The position numbers were made by a program, and so were the translations under genes. The notes beneath the pieces were generated by a model. The model did not search any database. It worked only from the letters and a program-made list of their open reading frames with translations, and had not been told where the DNA came from. From assembly GCA_034665305.1 (NCBI GenBank), contig JAXDFZ010000001.1, positions 124,001-188,000 of the forward strand: a DNA stretch of 64,000 nucleotides. Reading direction: 5' to 3'. Shown here piece after piece: positions 50,706-61,380 of this stretch. The first letter of the stretch is position 1. Every line of letters starts with the position of its first letter. Origin of the DNA: DASXRU01 sp034665305. GTDB taxonomy: Bacteria; Acidobacteriota; Blastocatellia; Pyrinomonadales; Pyrinomonadaceae.

Positions 50706-53700
50706 CTAAAAAGTGCGACCTACACTGAAACGGGGAACAAATCTCTTCTCGTTAAAGATCAAAGGGAAGCCCTGGACGAACTGGTTCTGCCGGGCCCTCG
50801 GATTATAAGCAAAGATCAGCCGAAAAGGCACGTTGACAACCGGAATCTGGAAACGCACTTCGGCGCCCATGCTCGTGTGGAAGTCACCAAACTTCGAAAA
50901 AATGCTTTCGTCCAGTTTGATGAGTGTGTTCGTCTGGGCTTCGCCGCGCAGGAATACCTGCTGCATCCCAATTGGCAAGCCAGTCAATGGATCCTTCGGG
51001 CCATCACGGGGGATGTTGTCAAATTCTTCGCGGGTAACGAATCGATTATCCTTGACCAATAAGCCACCGAACAGCGGAGTCAGCGCCAGTTTCCCACCGT
51101 TGTTGCACGCAACCAGAGTGCTCAGGGTGACCTGCACGACCCCGCCAGGCGCCCGCGGACACAGAGTGCTGCCCACCGTTGAGAATAAAAGCTCATCACT
51201 CAGGAAGTTACTATTAATTACCTGATCGCCCTTGGTCCAGATATTAAAGGTTGTGCCGATATCTAAAAATGCAGCGACACTTACCGGCCCGACGAGCGGA
51301 ATGCGATACTCAAAGTTTCCCAACAGCTGAGTGTCGCCACCGATTGGCGTAAATGCGCGAGGCAGGCGCGCCTGGTTGCTTCCCGTAGTGCCGGTAAAAA
51401 CTCCAACATCGGCCAAACTACTCGGTAGTCCCGTAACGGGAACCGCAGGACCGGTACTGTTCGCCGCCAGGATTACGCCACGCGACGTGAAGAAAGTATC
51501 CAGCGGTGCGCGCGGCGTGATCGATCGCACGTTGTACCCGCGAATCGTATCTTCGCCGCCGAGCCAAAAGCGCTCGAAAATCGGAACGCCGTCGACAAAG
51601 GCGAGCGAGTTAGCGTTCTTAATCTTCGAGGAAGTCGCAAAGCTCGAGACCGTGCCCGCCTGGATGCGGAATCCAAACACCTGCGGTCGATTCGAGTTTT
51701 TGTTTCGCATCGGTATGTATTGAATAAGGGACGCGGTCGGCTGATAGGTGCGCACATCGCCCCCCAACCCAGCGAGTCCGATACCGACCGAGACCTCACG
51801 ACCGGCCGTGGGATCGATACTGCCGTTGCGAGTGTCGTAAATAAACGTTCCTGTGGCCCGGCTCGTTAGGATGTTTGGCTGAGTATAGAGTTCCGGGATG
51901 AACGTATCGGGATTGTTTGCGGCGTTCACCTCAGGTTGCTTGGTGCTGGATTGCGAAATCTGATACGAAAGCCCGACGCGCGAAAACTGTGTGAAGGGGC
52001 GTTTGCGATAGAACTCAGATAGGGGCGCGCTGGCAAAAATGGAACCGCCGTAGCTGGTCCGGGTAAACAGGTTTTCCTCGTTCGTGCTCAGAAAATCGAG
52101 GGTGGAACCAAAGATACCCTGGCGCGCCTCTGCGTTCGAGGACAATGCTGTCCCTTCGCCAAAGAATTTCTGTTTGAAAGCAAACACCGAAAGGCCCACA
52201 GTAATGGGGCGATTTCGCACGTAGGGTTCAGTGAAGGAAAATTGAAGGGACTTCTGACGATTGCCGGCCGCCAATTGCACTGCCAGCACCTCACCCCGTC
52301 CGAACAGGTTGTTGGTCGAATAATCCAGACCAAAATAAGAGCCGCCGATGCCGGAGATACCGCCGTTGAAAGATATTTGTTGCCGGCCTTTCTCAGCGAC
52401 TTTCACGTTGATATCGACAAGTCCTTCTTCTTCGTTCGTGCGAAAGTCGGCGTCCTTGTCTTTATCAATCGGATCGAAGTATCCCAACTGGTTAAGCCTG
52501 AGGACGGAGATCTCAAAGAAGCGTTGGTTGTAGATATCGCCTTCGTTCAGCAGCACTTCGCGGCGCAGCACGTTGTCGCGAGTGAAGGTGTTGCCCAGAA
52601 ACTCCAGGCGGCGCAGCGTAAACTGCTTTCCTTCATCAATAGTGACAACGAAATCAACGATGCCTTCGTCGGGCTTCTGCGGGTTCTCCTTAAAGGTAGG
52701 CGACGGCTCCGACGTGTACTGAATAAAACCCTGCGCGCCGTAATACTCTTTGAGGGTCTTGAAAAGAGAGTCGCTGATGCGTTTGCCGTCGGCAACGTCT
52801 CCAGGCTTCAAGCCGATGATGGCGCGGATGATTTGTTCTGAGAAGATCGAGTTGCCCTCGATCTTGAGTTCGCCGATCCGGTAAAGTTTTCCTTCGTTGA
52901 TGGGTACCGTGACGCGCAGTCCTTCATCGACTGAAGACAGGAAGGGCAGCGGCAAAATGGGAAGTCCGGTTCGTCTCGGGCCGACACTTTCCACGCGCGG
53001 CTCGCCGTGCCGGGCCTGAAGGTAACCCTTGGAGCGCATGTAGTTGTCTACGTTGTGCAGGTCATAGTCGAGCTTGTCGCGATCGAGAATATCCAAACTC
53101 TTGAAGCGCGTAATCAGTCCGGCCTCCTGCACGTACTTCATCTGGCTGCGCAGTTTGCCGTCGCTGAAGATCTTGTTTCCCTCGAACTCAATTTCCACGA
53201 CGCGGACGCGGTCGCCTTCTTCTACTTTGAAAGTGATTGCTGTTGACGTCGCCGAAACCGCTTCGGTGCTGGGCTCGACAATCGCGTTCGGGTAGCCGCG
53301 CGCTGACAGCAGCTCTTTGATGGTGCGGACGGCGGTGCGAACTCTTACGGGATCGTAAATCGCCTCTTTCGACACACCGACGCGTTTTTCGCGAAAGCTC
53401 TTTAAGACATCGGATTCCGAAACTGAGTGCAAGCCTTCAAACTGAAGGTCGCGAATGATGGGAAGTTCCTGGACTTCGAAGATAACGTTGACGCCACCGC
53501 GGGGACCATCCTCGATCAGAACTTTGGTAGCAGTCTTATCGAAGAAACCGAGGCCGAGAATGGTTTGCAGATCGCGCTCTACTTGAGCTGCGCTATACGG
53601 ATCACCCGCGCGGGTTTGGACCCAATAGAGAACGTCTTCTTTACGCAAGCGGCGGTTGCCGGTTATGTCGACCGACTCCACCAGCCGTTGCGCCTGTTGC

Positions 53701-53789
53701 GCGTGAGAGTGTCTGGTAATTACAAACAGCGAGGTGGTTCCGATGGCGGCAGTCAGAAACACCAGGCAAAGGACGCGGAAAAATGGCAT
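50706..53789 (-). CDS. bamA: Outer membrane protein assembly factor BamA
   Basis: 1027 residues, longer than the roughly 800 of enterobacteria. A signal peptide (cut near SHAQ) is followed by POTRA domains over about residues 35-475; five are indicated by the repeated pattern VESVDITGNRRLRKEDVL, IRDLQFEGLHSVSESDVL, VVEIEFEGNKIFSDGKL, IGELKIEGNSIFSEQII and LRRLEFLGNTFTRDNVL. The rest is the Omp85 barrel ending in RFSVGRTF with a C-terminal Phe. The surface-loop insertions in the barrel explain the extra length. It folds outer-membrane proteins. It heads the run skp-fabZ-lpxA-lpxI on the minus strand, and a nested hairpin lies in its upstream region. Confidence 0.96.
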   Translation of the reverse strand: MPFFRVLCLVFLTAAIGTTSLFVITRHSHAQQAQRLVESVDITGNRRLRKEDVLYWVQTRAGDPYSAAQVERDLQTILGLGFFDKTATKVLIEDGPRGGVNVIFEVQELPIIRDLQFEGLHSVSESDVLKSFREKRVGVSKEAIYDPVRVRTAVRTIKELLSARGYPNAIVEPSTEAVSATSTAITFKVEEGDRVRVVEIEFEGNKIFSDGKLRSQMKYVQEAGLITRFKSLDILDRDKLDYDLHNVDNYMRSKGYLQARHGEPRVESVGPRRTGLPILPLPFLSSVDEGLRVTVPINEGKLYRIGELKIEGNSIFSEQIIRAIIGLKPGDVADGKRISDSLFKTLKEYYGAQGFIQYTSEPSPTFKENPQKPDEGIVDFVVTIDEGKQFTLRRLEFLGNTFTRDNVLRREVLLNEGDIYNQRFFEISVLRLNQLGYFDPIDKDKDADFRTNEEEGLVDINVKVAEKGRQQISFNGGISGIGGSYFGLDYSTNNLFGRGEVLAVQLAAGNRQKSLQFSFTEPYVRNRPITVGLSVFAFKQKFFGEGTALSSNAEARQGIFGSTLDFLSTNEENLFTRTSYGGSIFASAPLSEFYRKRPFTQFSRVGLSYQISQSSTKQPEVNAANNPDTFIPELYTQPNILTSRATGTFIYDTRNGSIDPTAGREVSVGIGLAGLGGDVRTYQPTASLIQYIPMRNKNSNRPQVFGFRIQAGTVSSFATSSKIKNANSLAFVDGVPIFERFWLGGEDTIRGYNVRSITPRAPLDTFFTSRGVILAANSTGPAVPVTGLPSSLADVGVFTGTTGSNQARLPRAFTPIGGDTQLLGNFEYRIPLVGPVSVAAFLDIGTTFNIWTKGDQVINSNFLSDELLFSTVGSTLCPRAPGGVVQVTLSTLVACNNGGKLALTPLFGGLLVKDNRFVTREEFDNIPRDGPKDPLTGLPIGMQQVFLRGEAQTNTLIKLDESIFSKFGDFHTSMGAEVRFQIPVVNVPFRLIFAYNPRARQNQFVQGFPLIFNEKRFVPRFSVGRTF

Positions 53790-54200
53790 AAGAGCGAATC
53801 CCTTTAGAGATCACGGACTTCAGGGAGCATACAGATGAACTACCAGGTCAGAAAAACAGAATAAAGATATTTACAAAACGACGCGGGCCGCAATTAACTG
53901 GCAGCGGCTTGGATTCAAGCCGGTACAGCCACGTTGCCAGTTCCTTGCCCCGCGAAGTGGCGCATTATACAAGCAAGAAAGCTGGAAAGTCCAAAGAGCA
54001 ACCCCGCGAATGAATTCGGGGGCCGTCAGTTTCCTCGCATTTCAGATGGTATTTGAGCCCCGCGCGCAAAAATCCCCGTCAAACGCCTGCGGCAAGACAC
54101 GAGGCAGCCTCATGAAGCGCGGTTAGCAGTGCAAATTCCTGCTGTGCGCCTTGTGTCAAACGTGGTTGGGCTTTGGGGAGTAGAACTTTAGAGCGCCGCT
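53790..54200. other. 411-base region between clpC and bamA
   Basis: No gene seen. It carries the nested hairpin at 53882-53954 and, between that and clpC, about 245 bases without a recognised element. On the minus strand this is the clpC 3' flank and the bamA leader. A short AT-rich part (53850-53880) is the likely promoter zone of bamA. Confidence 0.45.
53882..53954 (-). ncRNA. Three-tier nested hairpin upstream of bamA (candidate structured RNA or terminator)
   Basis: Three concentric stems in 73 bases: CGCGGG/CCCGCG (53882-53887 with 53949-53954), AACTGGCA/TGCCAGTT (53896-53903 with 53935-53942) and CGGCTTG/CAAGCCG (53905-53911 with 53916-53922, GATT loop). On the minus strand TCGTTTTG follows it. 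It may end clpC transcription or sit in the bamA leader. It does not fold as a tRNA. Confidence 0.4.
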
Positions 54201-56573
<2,373 letters not shown>

Positions 56574-56720
56574 TTTGCTTCTTGCTTTGCTGTCTCTTGA
56601 TTGCCCGCCGGTCAGGGAGAGTCGCCGGCCACTTGCTGCCGGGATTATAGCCTAAGCCTGAGAACCTCGGAAGCCCTTAGATCGTGTCCTCCTTGACCCC
56701 CGACAGTCTAACCAAACAAA

Positions 56721-56746
56721 AAGGACGGACCTGGTGGTCCATCCTT
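56721..56746 (-). terminator. Intrinsic terminator of metzincin gene
   Basis: Read on the minus strand: arms AAGGATGGACC and GGTCCGTCCTT (one G-T pair), four-base loop, then TTTTTG. It lies 29 bases past the stop codon. Confidence 0.88.
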
Positions 56747-56774
56747 CCTGAGTGCAAGTGGATTGGCGGACCGT

Positions 56775-58211
56775 TTATGGGCCGCCAAGCAAATAGACAT
56801 CCCAAGCCCAACGTCCAGGCTCGCTCGTGCCTGAGCCGTAGACTTTTGCGCGATATCTGAAGATGTTTCCGTAGCGATCGCGACGGTGAGATTCCCGGTA
56901 GTCGAGCAAGATGGACTCGACATTCAGGGAGGAGAGAGTGCGTAACTCACCAGCCTCAGATATTCCGTTGTGATTTGTATCCTGCCAGAGGCGCAGGCTG
57001 GACCAGATGGCGTCCGTGCTATCCAGCCGTCCGTCAACCTTACCGCCATTCGCGGCCTTGTCGTACTCAGCCAGAGCCAGGAACCCGTTCCGGCTTTCGC
57101 CTGCTGGCGGCTCAGGCTGCGGAGTGAAGTTGCCAAATAGTTCCGCACCATTGTCGATCATGCTGTTGCCATTACGGTCCAACGCCAACCAGCCGTCATC
57201 TGAGTCGGCGCTGGTCCAGGCAAGATGCTCCGCTGAGCTGTTATTGTCCAGATCGAAGTAAACCCCGTTTGCTACATCTGTCAGGTCGAATCCGTCACCG
57301 CTTACGTCAATGAGAATGGGGCTCTGTCCCGTGAAATCCTCTCCACTGTATTGATAAGTGTAAACACATTCACACGTTTCAGGATCGACTGTGTAACGGT
57401 TATTAGGGCAAGTTGTGTGACAGGGATTAACCTCCGGCGGCTGACTCACGCTGTTCGGATTGTATTGGCCTGCTTGTTGAATCCTTGAGTTATCACAGTT
57501 AGTCGGAGCTGTTTGACCATAGGCTGTGTTATCAAAGGCAGACTGGGCGCATTGCCCGTTTGCATCAAGTTGCGCACACGGTCCGCGATTCATGATTGAG
57601 GCCCCCTCGGTGTTGCAATCGCCGTTACTACCGTTGCAGTGATCGAGTCCCTGGGTATGGCCAAGTTCGTGAGCTAAATCCATGGCGAACCCCGCGCAGG
57701 AAGTAGCCGGCGTGTTGCCAATACGTGAATTGAGGCTGATGACCGCGCTGTTGCGGGTGGTGCCATTATTACCGTTGGCTGTAGTGCCAAAAGTAAGCGG
57801 ACCCATATCCGGCCCGTTGATTTGCAGGCCATTGGTTATGCCCGGCGCGTTGGTAGAACCGCCCTGAGCATTTTGCGAGGCCACGGCGTTGGGACTATAA
57901 GTAACCGAGTATCGAACACCAGAACTGTTTCCCTGGGTAGCGCCGTTAATCAGGTTAAAGTTTTCGAACACCTGGCGCATGCAATCGTATTGTTCCCGAG
58001 TGAAGTCGTTCGAGCTGACGTTCACTGAGACGAGCGCATTTTGCGGCCAAGCGTCCAAGCGGCCGTTGGGGCTTAAGGCGGGAGTATCGCCTGCGGGGCA
58101 GGTGGTGCTTTGGGCGCCAACTTTGACCAGTTGCGTGGTCAGTAACCCCAGTACCAGGCCGCAGAGGAGGAACAAGTGCAGTTTTGAGGATCTTGCGTGG
58201 GAGTAATTCAT
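56775..58211 (-). CDS. Secreted metzincin-type zinc protease with calcium-binding C-terminal domain
   Basis: 478 residues. Signal peptide 1-33. The metzincin zinc motif is complete: HELGHTQGLDH at residues 181-191, with a Met in SIMNRG (207) at the expected Met-turn place. Residues about 260-285 have several Cys. Residues about 300-440 resemble the RTX-associated calcium-binding region of large exported proteins (LIDVSGDGFDLTD, LDRNGNSMIDNGAELFG, DTNHNGISEAGELR), with EF-hand-like DxNxxG loops. The last 35 residues (YGNIFRYRAKV and GRWAWDVYLLG) recur in the exported unknown at 41 kb. The ATG shares bases with the TGA of the preceding gene (ATGA), so they are co-translated. An intrinsic terminator follows. 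Confidence 0.85.
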   Translation of the reverse strand: MNYSHARSSKLHLFLLCGLVLGLLTTQLVKVGAQSTTCPAGDTPALSPNGRLDAWPQNALVSVNVSSNDFTREQYDCMRQVFENFNLINGATQGNSSGVRYSVTYSPNAVASQNAQGGSTNAPGITNGLQINGPDMGPLTFGTTANGNNGTTRNSAVISLNSRIGNTPATSCAGFAMDLAHELGHTQGLDHCNGSNGDCNTEGASIMNRGPCAQLDANGQCAQSAFDNTAYGQTAPTNCDNSRIQQAGQYNPNSVSQPPEVNPCHTTCPNNRYTVDPETCECVYTYQYSGEDFTGQSPILIDVSGDGFDLTDVANGVYFDLDNNSSAEHLAWTSADSDDGWLALDRNGNSMIDNGAELFGNFTPQPEPPAGESRNGFLALAEYDKAANGGKVDGRLDSTDAIWSSLRLWQDTNHNGISEAGELRTLSSLNVESILLDYRESHRRDRYGNIFRYRAKVYGSGTSEPGRWAWDVYLLGGP

Positions 58212-59026
58212 TTCGCTCTTCCCCCCACGGAAATATTGATTACGGCCTGCCTGACTTCGTTTAGGAAGGTCCCCTCGTCCCAGCCACGATACTTCTGGTA
58301 ATCAGGATAACGATTGGAGGGATTGCCATCGATGCTAATGCCATCCAGGGGCGCGATCCGACCCGCATTCAACTCGTAAGCAGTGACGATTTTGAAGTCC
58401 TGTCCCTCACTATCGTATTTAAGGAAGAAGACATATTTCCGGCCCACTCTGGGTAAGGGGCTTCCGAACATGCCTTGACGTATGACTTTTCCCGAGGCGA
58501 AACGTACTGCGCCGCCGCTCCGGTTGACATCGATTGAGGTACCGGAAACCAGCGGAACAGTCGGATTGTCTTTGAGCACCTCGCTTAACTGGACGGTGAA
58601 CTCGGAGATGATCGCGGTCTTATCTTCCGTGAGGAAGGCCTCAGCGTTGCTGACCTCGCCAACCACGACCGCGTCGCTGGTGGTTGCGGGAAGTGGCGAG
58701 CCCAGGGGGACGTCAAAGGGCGGGGTGGCAAAGGAAGACTCTCTGTCTTCCGTAAGCATGAACCGTCGGGGGTCAACACCTTTTTGGACGCGCATGTTAT
58801 GGCGCTCGGCCCGCACGCGCCGTAAGGCCCGTTTCCGCGCCTCGGTAGGTTCAGCGGCCTCGTAATCAGTAACAGTGTAAAAATCTTCCTGAGCCCTTTT
58901 CAGGTTGTCCTGATGGGCGGCAGACGAACTCTTTTGAGTTTGACCATGCAAAGCCGTTAAAGCAGTAACGCCAATTACGGCCAGCAGGGCAAGAATCAAG
59001 AGAGGGGTTTTCTTTGCGGATTTCAT
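58208..59026 (-). CDS. Exported protein of unknown function, coupled to metzincin gene
   Basis: 272 residues, not recognised. The start ATG 59026 after GAGGGA gives a basic N-terminus, a hydrophobic stretch (LLILALLAVIGVTALTAL) and a likely signal cut at LHGQ. After a charged helical part (KRALRRVRAERHNMRV) comes a beta-rich region (about 120-230) with TSDAVVVGEVSNAEAFLT and VGRKYVFFLKY. The end is helical. Its stop overlaps the metzincin start by four bases, so the two are made together; a partner, inhibitor or activator of the protease would fit but is inference. Confidence 0.72.
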   Translation of the reverse strand: MKSAKKTPLLILALLAVIGVTALTALHGQTQKSSSAAHQDNLKRAQEDFYTVTDYEAAEPTEARKRALRRVRAERHNMRVQKGVDPRRFMLTEDRESSFATPPFDVPLGSPLPATTSDAVVVGEVSNAEAFLTEDKTAIISEFTVQLSEVLKDNPTVPLVSGTSIDVNRSGGAVRFASGKVIRQGMFGSPLPRVGRKYVFFLKYDSEGQDFKIVTAYELNAGRIAPLDGISIDGNPSNRYPDYQKYRGWDEGTFLNEVRQAVINISVGGRAK

Positions 59027-59278
59027 TAATTTTTTCCCTCGTGAGTATTTAGAACTGAACGTTGTTCGCCGATCAAAGTCACGCACTGGCGTGGGCTTTG
59101 ACAGGAGCAACACAAGCTACCTCTCTGGCGGTGTTACATCTCAATGAGGATCACGTCGCGTCAAGGTAACGAGTGTAGATGTTGGATGTCTGATAGAGGT
59201 TGTCAGCGGTGGCCGAACAAAACGAAGGCTTTGGGGTATCGCTTTGCGTCACCCCGCCGGCACTAAATGCCCCTCCAT

Positions 59279-60070
59279 TTACCCCAGTGTTAATTTGCCT
59301 TCAGACAATACGAGGGTGCGGTGGCATCGGCCCGCGAGGGTTTTGAGATGTGTGGCAATAATCACCAGGGCCTGTTGCGATCGAGCATAGGAGAGAAGAA
59401 CCTCAGCGATTTCGTTGCCGGTTTCGTTGTCGAGATTACCGGTAGGTTCATCAGCGAGCACCAGTGTTGGGCGTTTGACGAGGGCGCGCGCGACGGCCAC
59501 CCGCTGTTGTTCGCCGCCGGAGAGCTGACGCACCGGATGGGCGGCACGATCGCTCAACCCAAGGCTTGCAAGCAATGCGAGCGCGCGGGCCATACTTTCC
59601 GTTCGCGATGCGCGGCTGATAAACAGAGGCATCGCCACGTTCTCTGCGGCGGTCAGATCTGGCAAGAGATGGTGAAACTGAAATACAAAGCCAATGGTCT
59701 CGTTCCGAATTCGCGCCATGACACCGGGAGAACACTGCGTGAGGTCGGCCTCGCCGAACATGATGCGACCCTCACCCGCATCTTCGAGCCCGCCCAGCAA
59801 ATGCAGCAACGTTGATTTGCCTGCGCCCGACGCTCCCGTGACTGCAACCGTTTCACCTGGGCCAATTCGAAATGAGACGCCCCGCAGTACTTCGATCAGT
59901 TTGCCGTCCGGGGACTGAAACGATTTGGAAAGACCCTTAACAGTTAATCGAATGTCGCTACGTCCAATGTCCAACGTCGAATGTCCGAAGCCCTCTTCTG
60001 TGGCCGGCGCGCTAGCGGCGTCATCGAGAGTGGCCTCAACCAGTTCAAGCGGACGTTGGACGTTGGACAT
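59279..60070 (-). CDS. lolD: Lipoprotein-releasing ABC transporter ATPase (LolD-type)
   Basis: 263 residues. ABC ATPase of the MacB/LolD group. Walker A is GASGAGKST, the Q-loop FVFQFHHLLPDLTAAENV, the signature LSGGEQQRVAVARAL and Walker B LVLADEPTGNLD. It would drive transfer of outer-membrane lipoproteins from the inner membrane. The first about 38 residues, before the DIRLTVKGLSKSF that begins other LolD proteins, are encoded by an inverted repeat: the ATG itself lies in one arm. No other ATG, GTG or TTG lies between that repeat and Walker A, so initiation within the repeat seems forced. It follows lolC by 25 bases. Confidence 0.9.
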   Translation of the reverse strand: MSNVQRPLELVEATLDDAASAPATEEGFGHSTLDIGRSDIRLTVKGLSKSFQSPDGKLIEVLRGVSFRIGPGETVAVTGASGAGKSTLLHLLGGLEDAGEGRIMFGEADLTQCSPGVMARIRNETIGFVFQFHHLLPDLTAAENVAMPLFISRASRTESMARALALLASLGLSDRAAHPVRQLSGGEQQRVAVARALVKRPTLVLADEPTGNLDNETGNEIAEVLLSYARSQQALVIIATHLKTLAGRCHRTLVLSEGKLTLG

Positions 60071-60076
60071 TGGATC
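59961..60076. repeat. Inverted near-duplicate, word TCCAACGTCC, containing the lolD start
   Basis: Arms at 59961-59987 and 60050-60076 are inverted near-copies, 23 of 27 bases, made of TCCAACG/TCCAATG words. The loop is 62 bases. The lolD start codon lies inside one arm, and the codons up to residue about 37 lie within the element. Confidence 0.8.
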
Positions 60077-60095
60077 TTGGACTTTCGACGCTCGA

Positions 60096-61376
60096 TTAAC
60101 TGTCTCGCAAGACTTCTGCAGGGCGCATGCGCGCGGCGGCGCTGGCCGGATAAATGCTGGCGATTAGGCACAGGCCAAAAGCGATCGCGATTGCGATCGC
60201 AACGTCGCCCGCCCGCAGGTGGAACGGAATACTACTGAGCGAATAAACCTCGGCCGGTAAACTCACCAATCGATAACGGTTGCCGAGGGCACAGGCGACT
60301 ATCCCTAACACCGCGCCCATCACGGTTCCCAAAAGTCCAACCAGCGCGCCTTCTATGATGAACACCGTCATGATGCCGGCGCGGCGCGCACCCATCGCCG
60401 TCAGGATGGCAATATCGGATCGTTTTTCTGCTACGAGGAGGATCAGTGTCGTCGTAATGTTCAGCGCTGCGATCAGTGCTACCAGGGAAATAATGAACAG
60501 CACCATGCGCCGCTCCAGCGTGAGCGCGCCGAACAATGGACGGTTAGCCTCTTGCCAATCAAGCGTGGAGAACTCGTTACCCATTAATGCGCGCACAGCG
60601 GAAGCAACTTGCGGCGCGTGGTAAATATCATTGACCTGGATGCTGATAACCGATGCCGTTCCGGGCACGCCGGAAAGGTGGGCCGCTTCGTTCAGCTCGA
60701 GGTAAACCCATGATGAGTCGTAATCAAAAAGGCCAGACCGAAAAACTCCCGTGATCCGCACGCGTTGCTCGCGCGGCGTTCCGCCCATTGAAAGCCTTTG
60801 GGCATCTCCGGAAATCAATGCGCCTTCGCTGCCGACCGTTAGACCGGTCCGAGCCGCCAGTTCAGCGCCAATGACTACGTTTGGTTCGGTCGCGCCTTCG
60901 AGTTGGATCTTATCTGTTTTTCCCGAGGATTTTATTTCAATGGCCGAAACCTGGCCAAGTGACTCGGCGGAGCCGGAGATCATCGTCCGGCGAATTTCAG
61001 AAACTGATTCATGCGACTGCGGATCTATGCCGCGCAAAATTGCGTAGCCAGATCCATTAGGACCGGCTAGCAGGGCGCCGTTGTAGGTGGTGGGAAAAGC
61101 GGCTGAAATTCCTTTAACCGACTTCAAGCGCGAAACGATGGACTGATAATCCGTAATCGGGGTCCCGTCGGCGCGCATTAATGTCACGTGGGCCGTGCCG
61201 CGCAGAATCTTGTCACGCATTTCGTCGCGGAAGCCGTTGGCGATCGCGGTGGTCACAATCAACGCTGCAACTCCGAACGCCACGCCCGCGATGGCGGCCA
61301 GTGCGGTCACGCTCGCGAGCCGCGCACGACGCCGGGCGCGAAGGTATCGCAACGCGAGAAAAACTTCGTAGGGCAT
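60096..61376 (-). CDS. lolC: Lipoprotein-releasing ABC transporter permease (LolC/LolE-type)
   Basis: 426 residues. The N-terminal membrane helix near ALRYLRARRRARLASVTALAAIAGVAFGVAALIV is followed by a periplasmic domain of about 230 residues and three more helices, the four-helix MacB/LolC plan. The segment GFRDEMRDKIL and the AEKRSDIAILTAMGARRAGI loop that contacts the ATPase are family marks. Only one permease gene is seen, so it may act as a homodimer (LolF-type), as in many bacteria outside Gammaproteobacteria. It lies four bases after the glycosyltransferase stop and 25 before lolD. Confidence 0.92.
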   Translation of the reverse strand: MPYEVFLALRYLRARRRARLASVTALAAIAGVAFGVAALIVTTAIANGFRDEMRDKILRGTAHVTLMRADGTPITDYQSIVSRLKSVKGISAAFPTTYNGALLAGPNGSGYAILRGIDPQSHESVSEIRRTMISGSAESLGQVSAIEIKSSGKTDKIQLEGATEPNVVIGAELAARTGLTVGSEGALISGDAQRLSMGGTPREQRVRITGVFRSGLFDYDSSWVYLELNEAAHLSGVPGTASVISIQVNDIYHAPQVASAVRALMGNEFSTLDWQEANRPLFGALTLERRMVLFIISLVALIAALNITTTLILLVAEKRSDIAILTAMGARRAGIMTVFIIEGALVGLLGTVMGAVLGIVACALGNRYRLVSLPAEVYSLSSIPFHLRAGDVAIAIAIAFGLCLIASIYPASAAARMRPAEVLRDS

Positions 61377-61380
61377 AAGG

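Noticed and set aside
53882..53954. tRNA or tmRNA-like gene
   Set aside because: Stems are concentric, not cloverleaf; there is no anticodon arm or T-loop consensus and no CCA-compatible end.
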